Position numbers and translations under genes: made by a program. A stretch of 64,000 nt of DNA from Brevibacillus formosus (GTDB lineage Bacteria; Bacillota; Bacilli; Brevibacillales; Brevibacillaceae), in assembly GCF_003013405.1 (NCBI RefSeq), contig NZ_PXZL01000034.1, positions 1-64,000 of the forward strand. Reading direction: 5' to 3'. The notes beneath the pieces were generated by a model that saw only the letters and a program-made list of their open reading frames with translations, did no database searches and had not been told where the DNA came from. Each line of letters opens with the position of its first letter. Within the stretch, counting starts at the first letter, position 1. Shown here piece after piece: positions 31,215 through 40,065 of this stretch.

Positions 31215-32183
31215 ATGGTCACGATAACGTACGCTCTTTCGTTTTTACTGTCGTTTTGTATCGTTATGGTGCTGATTCCGCCTCTGGCTAAATTGGCATT
31301 TCGCCTTGATTTTGTGGACAAGCCTCGTAAAGACGTGGAAAGAAAAATTCACCGGGAGCCTATCCCATTGACAGCCAGCTACGCTATTTTTGTTGGCTTT
31401 GCTGCATCGTTTTTGCTCTTCTCGAAAGAATCAACCGGGCAAACGATCGCTGTTCTGTCAGGCTCACTACTGCTGCTGATTATCGGTACCATTGATGACT
31501 GGTACAAGACGCAAGGCAAGGATTTTTCCGCCCTGCCCAAGCTGATCGTCCAAGTATCGGCCGCCGTCATTGTCTATCTGTCGGGTATTACTTTTTCCGG
31601 CTTTTACAATCCATTGAGTGGCGAATACATATTGCTCCCGCAATGGTTGCAGTTCATCCTGACCATCCTGTGGATTTTCGGGGTAACGACGGTCATCAAT
31701 TTTTCGGATGGCATGGATGGCTTGGCTGGAGGGCTTTCTGCGATCTCCGCAGGCACGCTCTTCGTAGTCGCTTTGGTCAAAGGACAAAGCACATCTGCGA
31801 TTATGGCGATCAGTCTGATCGGTGTTGCCTTGGCTTATCTGCGGTATAACAAACCGCCGGCCAAAATTTTCATGGGAGATGCAGGCGCGACCTTCCTCGG
31901 CTTTATCTTGGCAGTTATTGCGTTGGATGGTGCCTTTAAACAGGCTACCGTTCTCTCCTTGTTCATTCCGATTTTGGCACTCGGTGTGCCGATTTTTGAT
32001 AATCTGTTTGTGGTGACCAAACGCTTCCTGCAAGGAAAGCCGATCTACCAAGCAGATGCCAGCCAGGTTCATTATCGCCTGCTGCGTTCTGGACTCAATC
32101 CGAAGCAGGTCGTCACCTTCCTGTGCTTGATCAGTGTTTGCTTTAGTCTGACGTCCATTATCCTGCTCCTGCTCGGAGTATAG
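31215..32183 (+). CDS. WecA/TagO-like undecaprenyl-phosphate sugar-1-phosphate transferase
   Basis: Polyprenyl-phosphate transferase of the MraY/WecA family, 322 residues and ten or eleven membrane segments. Family motifs: IIGTIDDWYKTQGKDFSALPK, VINFSDGMDGLAGG, AKIFMGDAGATFLGF and the HxH-like loop QVHYRLLRSG. Transfers a HexNAc-1-phosphate to the lipid carrier as the first step of teichoic acid or polysaccharide synthesis. AGGAG directly abuts the ATG at 31215, an odd spacing; a non-ATG start a few codons on is possible. Confidence 0.88.
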   Translation: MVTITYALSFLLSFCIVMVLIPPLAKLAFRLDFVDKPRKDVERKIHREPIPLTASYAIFVGFAASFLLFSKESTGQTIAVLSGSLLLLIIGTIDDWYKTQGKDFSALPKLIVQVSAAVIVYLSGITFSGFYNPLSGEYILLPQWLQFILTILWIFGVTTVINFSDGMDGLAGGLSAISAGTLFVVALVKGQSTSAIMAISLIGVALAYLRYNKPPAKIFMGDAGATFLGFILAVIALDGAFKQATVLSLFIPILALGVPIFDNLFVVTKRFLQGKPIYQADASQVHYRLLRSGLNPKQVVTFLCLISVCFSLTSIILLLLGV

Positions 32184-32199
32184 TGATTATCGGTCACAA

Positions 32200-32239
32200 C
32201 GAAAAATGCCGCTTGGGTCTAATCCCGGCGGCATTTTTT
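32200..32239. terminator. Terminator between convergent genes
   Basis: AAAAATGCCGC...GCGGCATTTTTTT. Confidence 0.9.
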
Positions 32240-32248
32240 TATGAGCAA

Positions 32249-33112
32249 TCATGCGAAGTCTCTCTTCGCTGTCGTGGTCGTCTGAAACGTTTGAAAGCCT
32301 GTCCGTTCGTACAACGCAATCGCTGTTTCGTTATGGGTGCCTGTGACGAGATACGGCTGCAAGCCCTTCTCCAGCGTCCGGTTCACAAAAAAGCGGACAA
32401 GCTCTTTGCCGTAGCCTTTGCCTTGATGCACGGGATCTACGAATACATCGTAAACTTCGCCATGTCCTGTGATGATCAAAGACCCTATGAATGCTCCCTC
32501 ATGCTCGAATAAGTAAATATCTTCTCTCATATCGTTCAGGAGCCAGTTTTTCCACGCGTTCATCGCTTTCTCAGGATAATCTGCCAAACGGTATGGCTGA
32601 AGATCGATGCCTTTGCGCACCTCATAGTAAGCATCACTCTGCGATTGGATGTACATATCCATATCAGACTCCGAGAATTTTCGTACGTCAAGTGTCGGTG
32701 CAGGCCCGATCTCTCCTGTGTATTTCATGAGATGATGTCCCCAGATAGGAGCAAAGCCTCTCTTAGAAAAAAAATCGGCACCCTGCCCGTGATCTACCCG
32801 ATAGGTAGCCATGACTGCCGTCGGCTTCTTCTCGTGCTGCTGCAGTTCTAGCCAAAGCTGATCGAACAGCCGTGAGCCGATTCCTCGCTTTCGATGGTTA
32901 GGTCGTGTATAGACGTATATTTCTGCTGTCCCGTCTTCGCCGGAGGAGTTCAAATCATATGTGCCGCAGCCGAGGATTTGATCGTTTTCCTCCCAAATGT
33001 AAACCGTAGCTTTTTCCACGATATCACCAATCTCTTCGGTCCTCCAAAGCATGCCCTCGCCAATCATCGTCACGATTGTCTCTTTGTCATTTGATTGTGC
33101 TTGTCGTATCAT
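32249..33112 (-). CDS. Tandem-domain GNAT acetyltransferase
   Basis: 287 residues with two GNAT domains. The first has IYVYTRPNHRKRGIGSRLFDQL and the second VYDVFVDPVHQGKGYGKELVRFF, both good acetyl-CoA motifs. Substrate unknown. GGAGGAG lies before the ATG. Followed 25 bp upstream by the exonuclease gene on the same strand. Confidence 0.87.
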   Translation of the reverse strand: MIRQAQSNDKETIVTMIGEGMLWRTEEIGDIVEKATVYIWEENDQILGCGTYDLNSSGEDGTAEIYVYTRPNHRKRGIGSRLFDQLWLELQQHEKKPTAVMATYRVDHGQGADFFSKRGFAPIWGHHLMKYTGEIGPAPTLDVRKFSESDMDMYIQSQSDAYYEVRKGIDLQPYRLADYPEKAMNAWKNWLLNDMREDIYLFEHEGAFIGSLIITGHGEVYDVFVDPVHQGKGYGKELVRFFVNRTLEKGLQPYLVTGTHNETAIALYERTGFQTFQTTTTAKRDFA

Positions 33113-33137
33113 CTACGCACTCCTCCGTTCTCTCCCG

Positions 33138-33857
33138 CTAGCTCTGTTGGACGGTTGCTGCTTCTGCGGCTTTTTCCAACTTCTTGCGATGTTGCAGGCA
33201 AGCCTCGCACCTTCTGCTTTTTCGCCCGAAAGCCGTGTAATATTTGCTTTTTTTGCAAGACCGGCACGTAATGTACAACGAGCTCGACAAATTGTAGTTC
33301 TCCACCGGCGTGTTTTCTTTCAGATGAACCGTCTTGTTGTATTTGATGAGCAAATGAGCCGTGTGGATGGCATCGACCAAGGCAGAGTGCAGCCTGCCCT
33401 CCTGGATGATCCCTGCCGTGTCGATCGCTTCTTTCAGGCTCATCTGTTTGCGATCAGCCAACAGCAAGCTAATTGGCGGCTGGATGTCGTTGTAATTGCG
33501 CATCCAGTTGAAGTCCAAACCAAATCGCGCACAATGCTCGATCATCAGCCGCTTGTCGTCTTGCCCCCAAGTGCACAGGTAGTATTCAGAATCGTTGCCA
33601 ATCCACTTCATAAATTCGGCAAATGCCCGGCGAAACGGGATAAAGGTTGGCATGTTCTCTTTATCGAGACCGATGAACTTGCGTGTTCTCTCTGAGATTC
33701 GGCGCTCAATGGCTGGAAAGGTATAGCGCTGAAATGTGTCGACTTCCACGCCATTTTTTCCGGGTACGACTTTTGCCGCTCCGATCTCAATAATTTCCGG
33801 AATCTTGTCTTTCTGATAAGTCAGTGTCGTTTCAAGGTCAAAAACAATGATCTGCAA
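33138..33857 (-). CDS. DEDDh 3'-5' exonuclease with C-terminal zinc knuckle (KapD-like)
   Basis: 239 residues. Exo I is FDLETT (D7, E9), Exo II includes WGQDD (D100/D101) and Exo III HSALVDAIH (H157, D162). The C-terminus has C198-x2-C201 and C217-x2-C220, a four-cysteine zinc knuckle. Resembles KapD and other RNase T/DnaQ-type enzymes. The TTG start has AGGATGTGAT upstream. Confidence 0.85.
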   Translation of the reverse strand: MQIIVFDLETTLTYQKDKIPEIIEIGAAKVVPGKNGVEVDTFQRYTFPAIERRISERTRKFIGLDKENMPTFIPFRRAFAEFMKWIGNDSEYYLCTWGQDDKRLMIEHCARFGLDFNWMRNYNDIQPPISLLLADRKQMSLKEAIDTAGIIQEGRLHSALVDAIHTAHLLIKYNKTVHLKENTPVENYNLSSSLYITCRSCKKSKYYTAFGRKSRRCEACLQHRKKLEKAAEAATVQQS

Positions 33858-33949
33858 GCGTAATCACATCCTGTATGTATTGTCTCTATTATGGCTCGGA
33901 TCGGGCACAGAAAGCAAAATAAAGACAAAAGCGGCTGCCTGATTGAAAC

Positions 33950-33982
33950 GAAAAAGGATAAGAACCCATCGGATTCCTACCC
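33950..33982 (-). terminator. Terminator of the peptide-binding/hydrolase unit
   Basis: Twelve base pairs (G-U pairs included) between 33956-33967 and 33971-33982; minus-strand TTTTTC follows. Confidence 0.75.
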
Positions 33983-33994
33983 TTGTTTAGCCCT

Positions 33995-35429
33995 TTAACC
34001 TGGTGATTTTGTGGATTCCCTCGTCAACTGACGTAATCCGTAGCTCATTCTCGCTATTTGCCCGTCTTCATCCCGGAAAAATTCCATCCAGGGGATGGAA
34101 TCTCTTTTTTGGAAAACGAAGCTGTCTTTTTGTACCGGGATCAGTGAGTACGAGAGACCATCCACCTCCACGTATAGTTTGCCTTCGCATTTGGCTATCG
34201 ATGCGCTTACCCATTCCTGCGAAGAGTAGCGACCCTCGTACAGTGACAACTGCTCATCTGTAACCACGTATGGATCATAGTTATACAACGGAGCTTCAGC
34301 CGGTCTTGCAAAATAACTGTTCAAAAAGCCGAGGACCAACTCCCGGACGCTCACGCCATCGAGATTGACCAGAATCACGCCCGTAATCCCTTGAGCCGGA
34401 ACCGAAAAAATGTGCGAGCTGATTCCCTTCAACGATCCGCCATGCTCTACCAGCAAGCCATCCGGAAAGGCAGGCGAGACCATCAGACCATAGCCGTAGG
34501 AGCGGTGTCCGTCTACACGAGCAAAGGGAGTGAGCATCTGCCGGACGCTATCGGCAGACAAAATAGGTGTCGGGTTTCCCACTGCCCCCAAACGAAAGAT
34601 TTCCAAATAAGCGAGTAGATCATTCACAGTTGATTTGAGGAACCCCGCTGCTCGCATCGCCGGGGCATCGTGCCAGATAGGTGCTGCAATGATTTGGTTT
34701 TCGTCATCGATTTTTTTGTTGGTATACAAGATCGTGACGTCATCCTGGTCAGCCAACTCATCCACGGAGAAAACGGTTCTGTTCATACCCAGTGGCTGCA
34801 AAATATGCGTCGCAACGTAGTTTTCATACGTCTGGTTGCTGACCATGTTCAATGATCGCCCCCAAAAGCCCGTACACATCGTTGTTGTAGCTAAAGGCAC
34901 CCCCTGGCTCTGAGAGTGGCTTCCCTTCGAATCCTGCAATGGCTTCCATGACTTCTTCATACGTATCTAGGTAAGGCACGGTCTTGAGTTCTTCCTCTGC
35001 CTTGGTACCAATGACAGCAGGATCATTTTCCATACTCCGCCTCATTGCGCCGTCTAAGTAAGGCATAGGCATTATTCCGGGCGTATGTGTCATGAAGTGA
35101 TGGATCGACATGCGTGCTGTCAGCTCGTGATCACCCGCCCGAAACTCAGGTAAATATTTCACGACCGGATCATGGACAGACAGCTTGCCTGCCTCCTGTA
35201 GCTGCATGATCGCAACGCAGGTAAACGATTTGGTGATGGATGCGATGCCAAAAACGGTGTCGCGGGAAAGCGGCAGTTGCTGTTCCCTGTCACGAAACCC
35301 GAACATCCCCTCGTACAAAAGCTCACCGTTACGCGCAACAGCAATAGCTGCGCCCGGAGCCTTCGCCTCGTCTAGCAGCTGCTGTGCATACGCCTGGAAC
35401 TGTTCCTTCCATGCCGTCATTCTCATCAA
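33995..35429 (-). pseudogene. Class C beta-lactamase-like serine hydrolase, frameshifted
   Basis: Two frames give one protein of about 478 residues. The upstream frame (to 34824) has ASITKSFTC (SxxK) and FSYNNDVYGLLGAIIEH (YxN); the second frame continues VSNQTYENYVATHILQPLGM and holds VEHGGSLKG (HxG), with a C-terminal accessory domain. The frames join if one C is removed from the CC at 34843-34844 (plus strand). The rest shows no other damage, so this is a very recent mutation or a sequence error. Its start overlaps the stop of the class A-like gene by 4 bases. Confidence 0.8.
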
Positions 35430-36316
35430 CTCCCCATCGCTTGCTCATAAATTGCTTTTGCAACACGGGCGATGGTTAGCTCTGCGGCTTCTTTGTCAGT
35501 TACACCGCGTGACAATGCCGTGATCGCAATCATTCCTTTTCCTTCAGGCAAATAAATGATTCCAGCATCATTGACGACCGTATTGACGGTCCCTGTCTTA
35601 TGCGCGACCTTTGTTCCTTCTGGCAACAAGTACGGCAGACGGCTGTTGTAATGCTGACGTCGCATGATGTCTTGCATCAGCTCGCAGGAGGCCTCCGTGA
35701 GAATTTCTTTTCGCGCAATCATGATAAGAAGGCGATTCAGCTCGGCTGGTGTCGCTACGTTATTATCACGGGTAGGCATCGATACATCGCGGATCAATTC
35801 GTAATTGCCTGACTCTTCCCGTCGCATGAACTCATCGAACCCTGCCTGCGAAGGTGCAGGCTCGTTCATACCCACACAATGGTTGAGGAGCTCCCAGCAA
35901 TTATGCGGCAAATGAATCTGCGAGAGACCCAGCTCATGCATGTGCTCATTCACCTTGTCGATGCCGCCGATCAGCTCAATGATTTGGTCTGTCGCATAGT
36001 TATCGCTGACAATCGTCATCAGTGTCGCCAAGTCTTTCACCGTCAAGGCTGCTCCGGCATCCAGCTCTTGCAAAATGCCTGACCCCGGCACGCGATCCTC
36101 CCATTTTAATGTCACACGTTGGTCGAGGCGGATTCGTCCTGCTTCCACCTCGCGCATCAAGGTGACCATGATCGGAATTTTGAATGTACTCGCCAGTTGA
36201 AACAACTCTTCATCCAAATGCCCTGCTGTCTCTCCTGTTTCCAAATGCACAGCTGCGATTCCAAAAATACCGGGCGCTTCCTTCAGCTCGTTTTCTACTG
36301 CTTGCTGCCATGTCAT
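35426..36316 (-). CDS. Class A beta-lactamase-like serine hydrolase
   Basis: 296 residues from the ATG at 36316, which has GGGGAGG upstream; the open frame extends further without a ribosome site. Motifs: ASTFK (S43, K46), SDN (104-106) and KTGT near 232. No signal peptide. The longer insert around 160-190 and absence of a clear signal peptide argue against secreted beta-lactamase; a cytoplasmic peptidase/esterase role beside the peptide-binding lipoprotein is more likely (inference). Confidence 0.87.
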   Translation of the reverse strand: MTWQQAVENELKEAPGIFGIAAVHLETGETAGHLDEELFQLASTFKIPIMVTLMREVEAGRIRLDQRVTLKWEDRVPGSGILQELDAGAALTVKDLATLMTIVSDNYATDQIIELIGGIDKVNEHMHELGLSQIHLPHNCWELLNHCVGMNEPAPSQAGFDEFMRREESGNYELIRDVSMPTRDNNVATPAELNRLLIMIARKEILTEASCELMQDIMRRQHYNSRLPYLLPEGTKVAHKTGTVNTVVNDAGIIYLPEGKGMIAITALSRGVTDKEAAELTIARVAKAIYEQAMGS

Positions 36317-36387
36317 GAAAATTCCTCCCCCATCGCTCCCGAAACGGCCCACACATGGATTTTCGTATCGGCCATTTCTTTTCAGCG

Positions 36388-38031
36388 CTATTGTTCTTTG
36401 TATCCCCATTTGAAGTCGATGTAGCCCAAAGGATCGACTGTGATGCCTTTTACTTTTTCATTTTGTACCCAGGAATTGACGCTGGAGTACACACCTGTGA
36501 CCGGCATTTCTTCCATCAAGATGCTCTCCGCTTCGACCAGATACTGATTGCGCTTGGCCTCATCTGGCTCGGCGTACGCCTTTTTCACCAGCTCAACGTA
36601 TTTCTCGTTAAACCAAAAGGTGGAGTTATTGGAGCTGTACTTCTCCATCATCAGCTCCAGGAAGTTGACGGAATCATTGTAATCACCCGTCCAGCCTGTT
36701 CGGGAAATCATGTACTTCCCCTGCTCCTGATCGTCAAACATGACCTTCAATTCTTTGTTGATCAGCTTGACGTCCACACCGAGAGCTTGCTTCCATTGAG
36801 CCTGCAACGCTTCGGCAATCTTCTTGTTGAGGTCGGAGGTATTGTAGAGATAGGTGATTTCGGGAAGCTTGGTGATGCCCATCTCCTTCATTCCTTCTGC
36901 CAATAACTGTTTCGCCGTCTCCACGTCGTTATCCTTGAAATATCCCTCCGGCTTCAGAGAGGCGGATAACGGGACGAAGCCCATCAAGGGAGTCTGCCCG
37001 GCTTGACCGATGTTTTCTGCGATGTCACTGCGGTTGATCGCGTAGGCAAACGCTTTGCGGATTTTGCTATTCGTGAATGGCGGCTTCTGTGTCTGGAATA
37101 AGAGATAGTAGTTGGTCGCACGTTGCATAGTTTGCAGCTTGCCTTCGTCGCGCAACGGTCCAATGGCATCCGCGGGCAGACCGCTAATCGGGCCGCCAGC
37201 CCAATCCAGCTCGCCACTATTGAACAGCTCCAGCTCGGTATTGGTATCTTCAATCATGGAAAACTCGATTTCGTTAAACTTCACGACGTCTTTGTCCCAA
37301 TAGTGCTCGTTTTTAGCCAGCTCAATCTTGTTTTTATGCTCCCAATTCACCAGCTTAAACGGCCCATTGGTCACGATGGACTCAGGCTTTTTCGCCCAAT
37401 CGGGATTGGCTTCTACCACCTTTTGGTTGACCGGATAGTAGAAGGTCGCAAGTGTCAGGAAGTAAGGAGTAGGGTTTTCCAAGGTGACTTGCAGTGTCTT
37501 GTCATTGACGACCTTGATGCCGACATCCTCCGCTTTCGCCTTCCCTTCATAAAAGGCACGGGCATTTTTGATCGGATAATACTTGTAGGCGGAGCCACTG
37601 GCTGTCTTCGGATTGAGCACGCGCATCCAACCAAAGGCGAAGTCTTGAGCCGTAACCGAGTCGCCATTGCTCCACTTGCTGTCGCGCAGTGTAAAGGTGT
37701 ACACCTTTTTGTCCTTAGATACTTGAATGTCGGATGCAACAGAATTGACTGGCTTGCCATCCTTGTCCAATCGAACGAGCCCGTCGTACAGCGAACGGAT
37801 GAAGGCACCGGAAATCACATCGTTGGACATGCCTGAATCAAGTGTTTCAGGCTCTGCGGCATTCATATGCAAGGTCTGCTCTGCCGCAGACTGCACAGTT
37901 GCCTGCTGTACTGGCGCTGGTTGCTGCTGGGTGTCTGGCGCGGTTTGAGTCGGCGTATTGCCGCTGCTACAGCCTGCAAATAGTCCCGTAAGCAATACGA
38001 AGAGACTTGTCATGACAACTGGTCTTTTCAT
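36388..38031 (-). CDS. Peptide ABC transporter substrate-binding lipoprotein (OppA family)
   Basis: 547 residues. Lipoprotein signal with lipobox LFAGC (cysteine ~20), a Gln/Pro/Thr-rich tether, then the SBP_bac_5 domain (ALRDSKWSNGDSVTAQDFAFGWMR and FALAYAINRSDIAENIGQ-like regions). Binds oligopeptides for import. The ATG at 38031 has AGGGGGG upstream. It lacks its own permease; the opp permease at 39-43 kb is the nearest candidate. First gene of a unit with two serine hydrolases. Confidence 0.9.
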   Translation of the reverse strand: MKRPVVMTSLFVLLTGLFAGCSSGNTPTQTAPDTQQQPAPVQQATVQSAAEQTLHMNAAEPETLDSGMSNDVISGAFIRSLYDGLVRLDKDGKPVNSVASDIQVSKDKKVYTFTLRDSKWSNGDSVTAQDFAFGWMRVLNPKTASGSAYKYYPIKNARAFYEGKAKAEDVGIKVVNDKTLQVTLENPTPYFLTLATFYYPVNQKVVEANPDWAKKPESIVTNGPFKLVNWEHKNKIELAKNEHYWDKDVVKFNEIEFSMIEDTNTELELFNSGELDWAGGPISGLPADAIGPLRDEGKLQTMQRATNYYLLFQTQKPPFTNSKIRKAFAYAINRSDIAENIGQAGQTPLMGFVPLSASLKPEGYFKDNDVETAKQLLAEGMKEMGITKLPEITYLYNTSDLNKKIAEALQAQWKQALGVDVKLINKELKVMFDDQEQGKYMISRTGWTGDYNDSVNFLELMMEKYSSNNSTFWFNEKYVELVKKAYAEPDEAKRNQYLVEAESILMEEMPVTGVYSSVNSWVQNEKVKGITVDPLGYIDFKWGYKEQ

Positions 38032-38073
38032 GCTGTACCCCCCTGTTTGAGTCGGATAACCGGATATTAAATA

Positions 38074-38088
38074 AATATTCTGCAAATT
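38074..38088. promoter_or_regulatory. Possible CodY box
   Basis: AATATTCTGCAAATT differs from the CodY consensus AATTTTCWGAAAATT at two of fifteen positions. It lies 43 bp upstream of the peptide-binding lipoprotein gene, a common CodY target class. Matches this good occur by chance in AT-rich DNA. Confidence 0.3.
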
Positions 38089-38193
38089 TTATGCCATTCG
38101 TGTTTTCGGTTGTTCTTTTGTTGATTTTATTCCCTGCTGAATACTTTTACCCGAGTCATTCTGACAAGTTTCTACTAGTAGTCTCTGTCACGC

Positions 38194-38224
38194 AAAAAAG
38201 AAGTATTCATCCTTGAATACTTCT
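38194..38224 (-). terminator. Terminator of the yezD-DUF2325 unit
   Basis: AGAAGTATTCA/TGAATACTTCT stem; minus-strand TTTTTT follows. Confidence 0.9.
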
Positions 38225-38253
38225 ATTCATCCGCGCATATTGGGCTGTCCTCT

Positions 38254-38535
38254 CTAGCTTATCGCTGGTTCGTACATGGCTACCGCATCACATGACCGTC
38301 GGCAAAAAACGATCGGGACGTGCTTTTGCTTCGCCAGCTTCTTGATATTTTTGCTCAAGCTGTGACTGACGAAGTTAATAAAGACAAGAACGAGCTCTGT
38401 ATCAGAAGGAATCGTCGCCTTCACATCGGATTTTTTGCGACCCGATACGTGATAGACATTCTGGAACCCTTTGTTCTGCAACAAGCTCTCGATTTCTGCT
38501 ACCCGATCTCCTCCTACCACAAGAACGCCTGCCAT
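38254..38535 (-). CDS. DUF2325 domain protein
   Basis: 93 residues. MAGVLVVGGDRVAEIESLLQNKG, VFINFVSHSLSKNIKKLAK and HVPIVFCRRSC are typical of DUF2325, a small Rossmann-like domain of unknown role. GGAGGAAGG precedes the ATG at 38535. It is 37 bp downstream of the yezD-like gene and shares its terminator. Confidence 0.85.
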   Translation of the reverse strand: MAGVLVVGGDRVAEIESLLQNKGFQNVYHVSGRKKSDVKATIPSDTELVLVFINFVSHSLSKNIKKLAKQKHVPIVFCRRSCDAVAMYEPAIS

Positions 38536-38571
38536 AGTCCTTCCTCCTCTCTTTTTTCCACGCCTACCCAT

Positions 38572-38766
38572 CTATTTTCCGGTCCCCGCTTGCGGAATCT
38601 TTGCCCCAGGCTTTTCCGCCGTAAGTCTGTATTTTTCCGTTCGCTCAATCTGAACGACCTGTGAATCGTGAACCACAATATGTATGGACCCGTATTCCAG
38701 ACCGTCCAGTGCGCGTGCAATTTTCTCTAATAAGAGATCGTCCAGGGGAAGTTCATTTTTGGCCAT
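38572..38766 (-). CDS. YezD family (DUF2292) small protein
   Basis: 64 residues. LLLEKIARALDGLEYGSIHI and VHDSQVVQIERTEKYR match the YezD/DUF2292 family, often found near sulfur-assimilation genes. AGGAGGGTGA lies 5-9 bases before the ATG at 38766. First gene of a two-gene unit. Confidence 0.87.
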   Translation of the reverse strand: MAKNELPLDDLLLEKIARALDGLEYGSIHIVVHDSQVVQIERTEKYRLTAEKPGAKIPQAGTGK

Positions 38767-38837
38767 GGGGATCACCCTCCTGTTTCGTAATAATCAATGT
38801 ATATTATTCCTACCTAATTACTTTGTTTTATAGCCTG

Positions 38838-38893
38838 ATAATACCTCTTGATCCCGATTGCTGTCAATGTCGAACAGTTCGGACATCAAGAGG
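38838..38893 (-). promoter_or_regulatory. Promoter of yezD unit with overlapping inverted repeat
   Basis: On the minus strand TTGACA (38862-38867), 18-bp spacer, TATTAT (38838-38843). Arms CCTCTTGAT (38844-38852) and ATCAAGAGG (38885-38893) bracket the -35, so they would form an operator rather than an mRNA structure. The 324 bp between yezD and oppF hold this promoter, the hairpin at 38930-38981 and AT-rich sequence; no gene is seen. Confidence 0.65.
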
Positions 38894-38929
38894 CTTTTCT
38901 CACCTCATTTTCCTTTGATTGACGAAAAG

Positions 38930-38981
38930 CTCCCTGCGCAACTAGACAGCTTGGTTGTCTTTGTCCTCGCGGGAGCTTTCG
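38930..38981 (-). terminator. Possible terminator of the opp operon
   Basis: Long stem-loop: AAAGCTCCC/GGGAGCTTT arms around a second stem with GACA/TGTC, then TTTTCG on the minus strand. A perfect palindrome TCGGTCGACCGA lies beside it (about 38980-38991). It is 120 bp beyond oppF and the T-run is short. Confidence 0.5.
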
Positions 38982-39099
38982 GTCGACCGATCAGCCAATT
39001 TAACAAAAACCGATACATTTACTATGATATAAAAATATTACCATATATTTCTGCAATCGGTCAATGCCCGTGCAGTTCTTCGTTTCCCTATGATTCCCG

Positions 39100-40065
39100 T
39101 TACACCAAGTGACAGGCAACAAATCTGTCTGTGCTAACCTCCCGAAAAGCAGGCACTTCCTGTCGGCAAATGTCTTTCACATACGGGCAGCGCGTGTGGA
39201 ATTTGCACCCTGTCGGAGGATTCGCCGGACTTGGCATGTCTCCCTGCAGGACGATGCGTTCACGCTTTTTCTTTGGGATCGGGAGAGGGACAGAGGAGAG
39301 CAATGCTTTGGTGTACGGATGAAGCGGCTCCAAAAACAATTCATCCCGAGGTGCCAGCTCCAGCAGTGACCCCAAATACATAACCCCGATCCTCGTGCAC
39401 AGATGCTCCACAACGCTCAAATCATGAGAAATAAATAAGTACGTCAGCTTCCTTTGCTCCTGCAACTCTGCAAACAAATTGATGATTTGGGCTTGGATCG
39501 ACACATCCAGTGCAGATACTGGCTCATCCGCGACGATAAAATCAGGGTTCATCATAATGGCCCGCGCGATACCGATCCGTTGACGCTGACCACCCGAGAA
39601 CTCATGCGGATACCGATCGACATGATACGTCGCCAATCCACATAAAGCCATGACCTCTAAGACTCTTTCTCTGACCTCCGCTTGTGGGAGCAGCCCGTGA
39701 TCAAGCAGCGCTTCCCCCAGTGCTTCTCCGATTCGGACGCGCGGATTCAGGGAGCTGTACGGGTCTTGAAAAATATATTGCATCCGGGGGCGCAAAGCTC
39801 GGAGCTCTTGACGATTCAAGGCGTGCACATCGATACCCTGGAAGCGGACTTCTCCCTCTGTCTTTTCCAAAAGGCGCAGGATGGTGCGACCTGTCGTGCT
39901 TTTCCCGCTGCCGGATTCACCGACCAGCCCGAACGTCTCCCCTTTTTGGATGGAAAAGCTGACGTCATCCACCGCTTTTACATGGCCGATCGTCCTGCCT
40001 AAAAGCCCTCCGGTAATCGGGTAATATTTTTTCAATCGGTGCACTTCCAGCAAGTTATTTTCCAC
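39100..40065 (-). CDS. oppF: Oligopeptide ABC transporter ATPase OppF
   Basis: 321 residues. Walker A GESGSGKS, signature FSGGQRQRIGIA, Walker B FIVADEPVSALD and the H-loop ISHDLSVVEH. The C-terminal oligopeptide-specific region GCKFHTRCPYVKDIC is present. The GTG at 40065 is preferred because AGGAGG lies 9 bases upstream within the end of oppD; the frame is open further to 40122. Its start overlaps oppD by 11 bp. Confidence 0.93.
   Translation of the reverse strand: MENNLLEVHRLKKYYPITGGLLGRTIGHVKAVDDVSFSIQKGETFGLVGESGSGKSTTGRTILRLLEKTEGEVRFQGIDVHALNRQELRALRPRMQYIFQDPYSSLNPRVRIGEALGEALLDHGLLPQAEVRERVLEVMALCGLATYHVDRYPHEFSGGQRQRIGIARAIMMNPDFIVADEPVSALDVSIQAQIINLFAELQEQRKLTYLFISHDLSVVEHLCTRIGVMYLGSLLELAPRDELFLEPLHPYTKALLSSVPLPIPKKKRERIVLQGDMPSPANPPTGCKFHTRCPYVKDICRQEVPAFREVSTDRFVACHLV

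Noticed and set aside
38776-39099. S-box (SAM) riboswitch upstream of the yezD-like gene
   Set aside because: The hairpins do not match the S-box core, and the inverted repeat lies upstream of the predicted transcript start.
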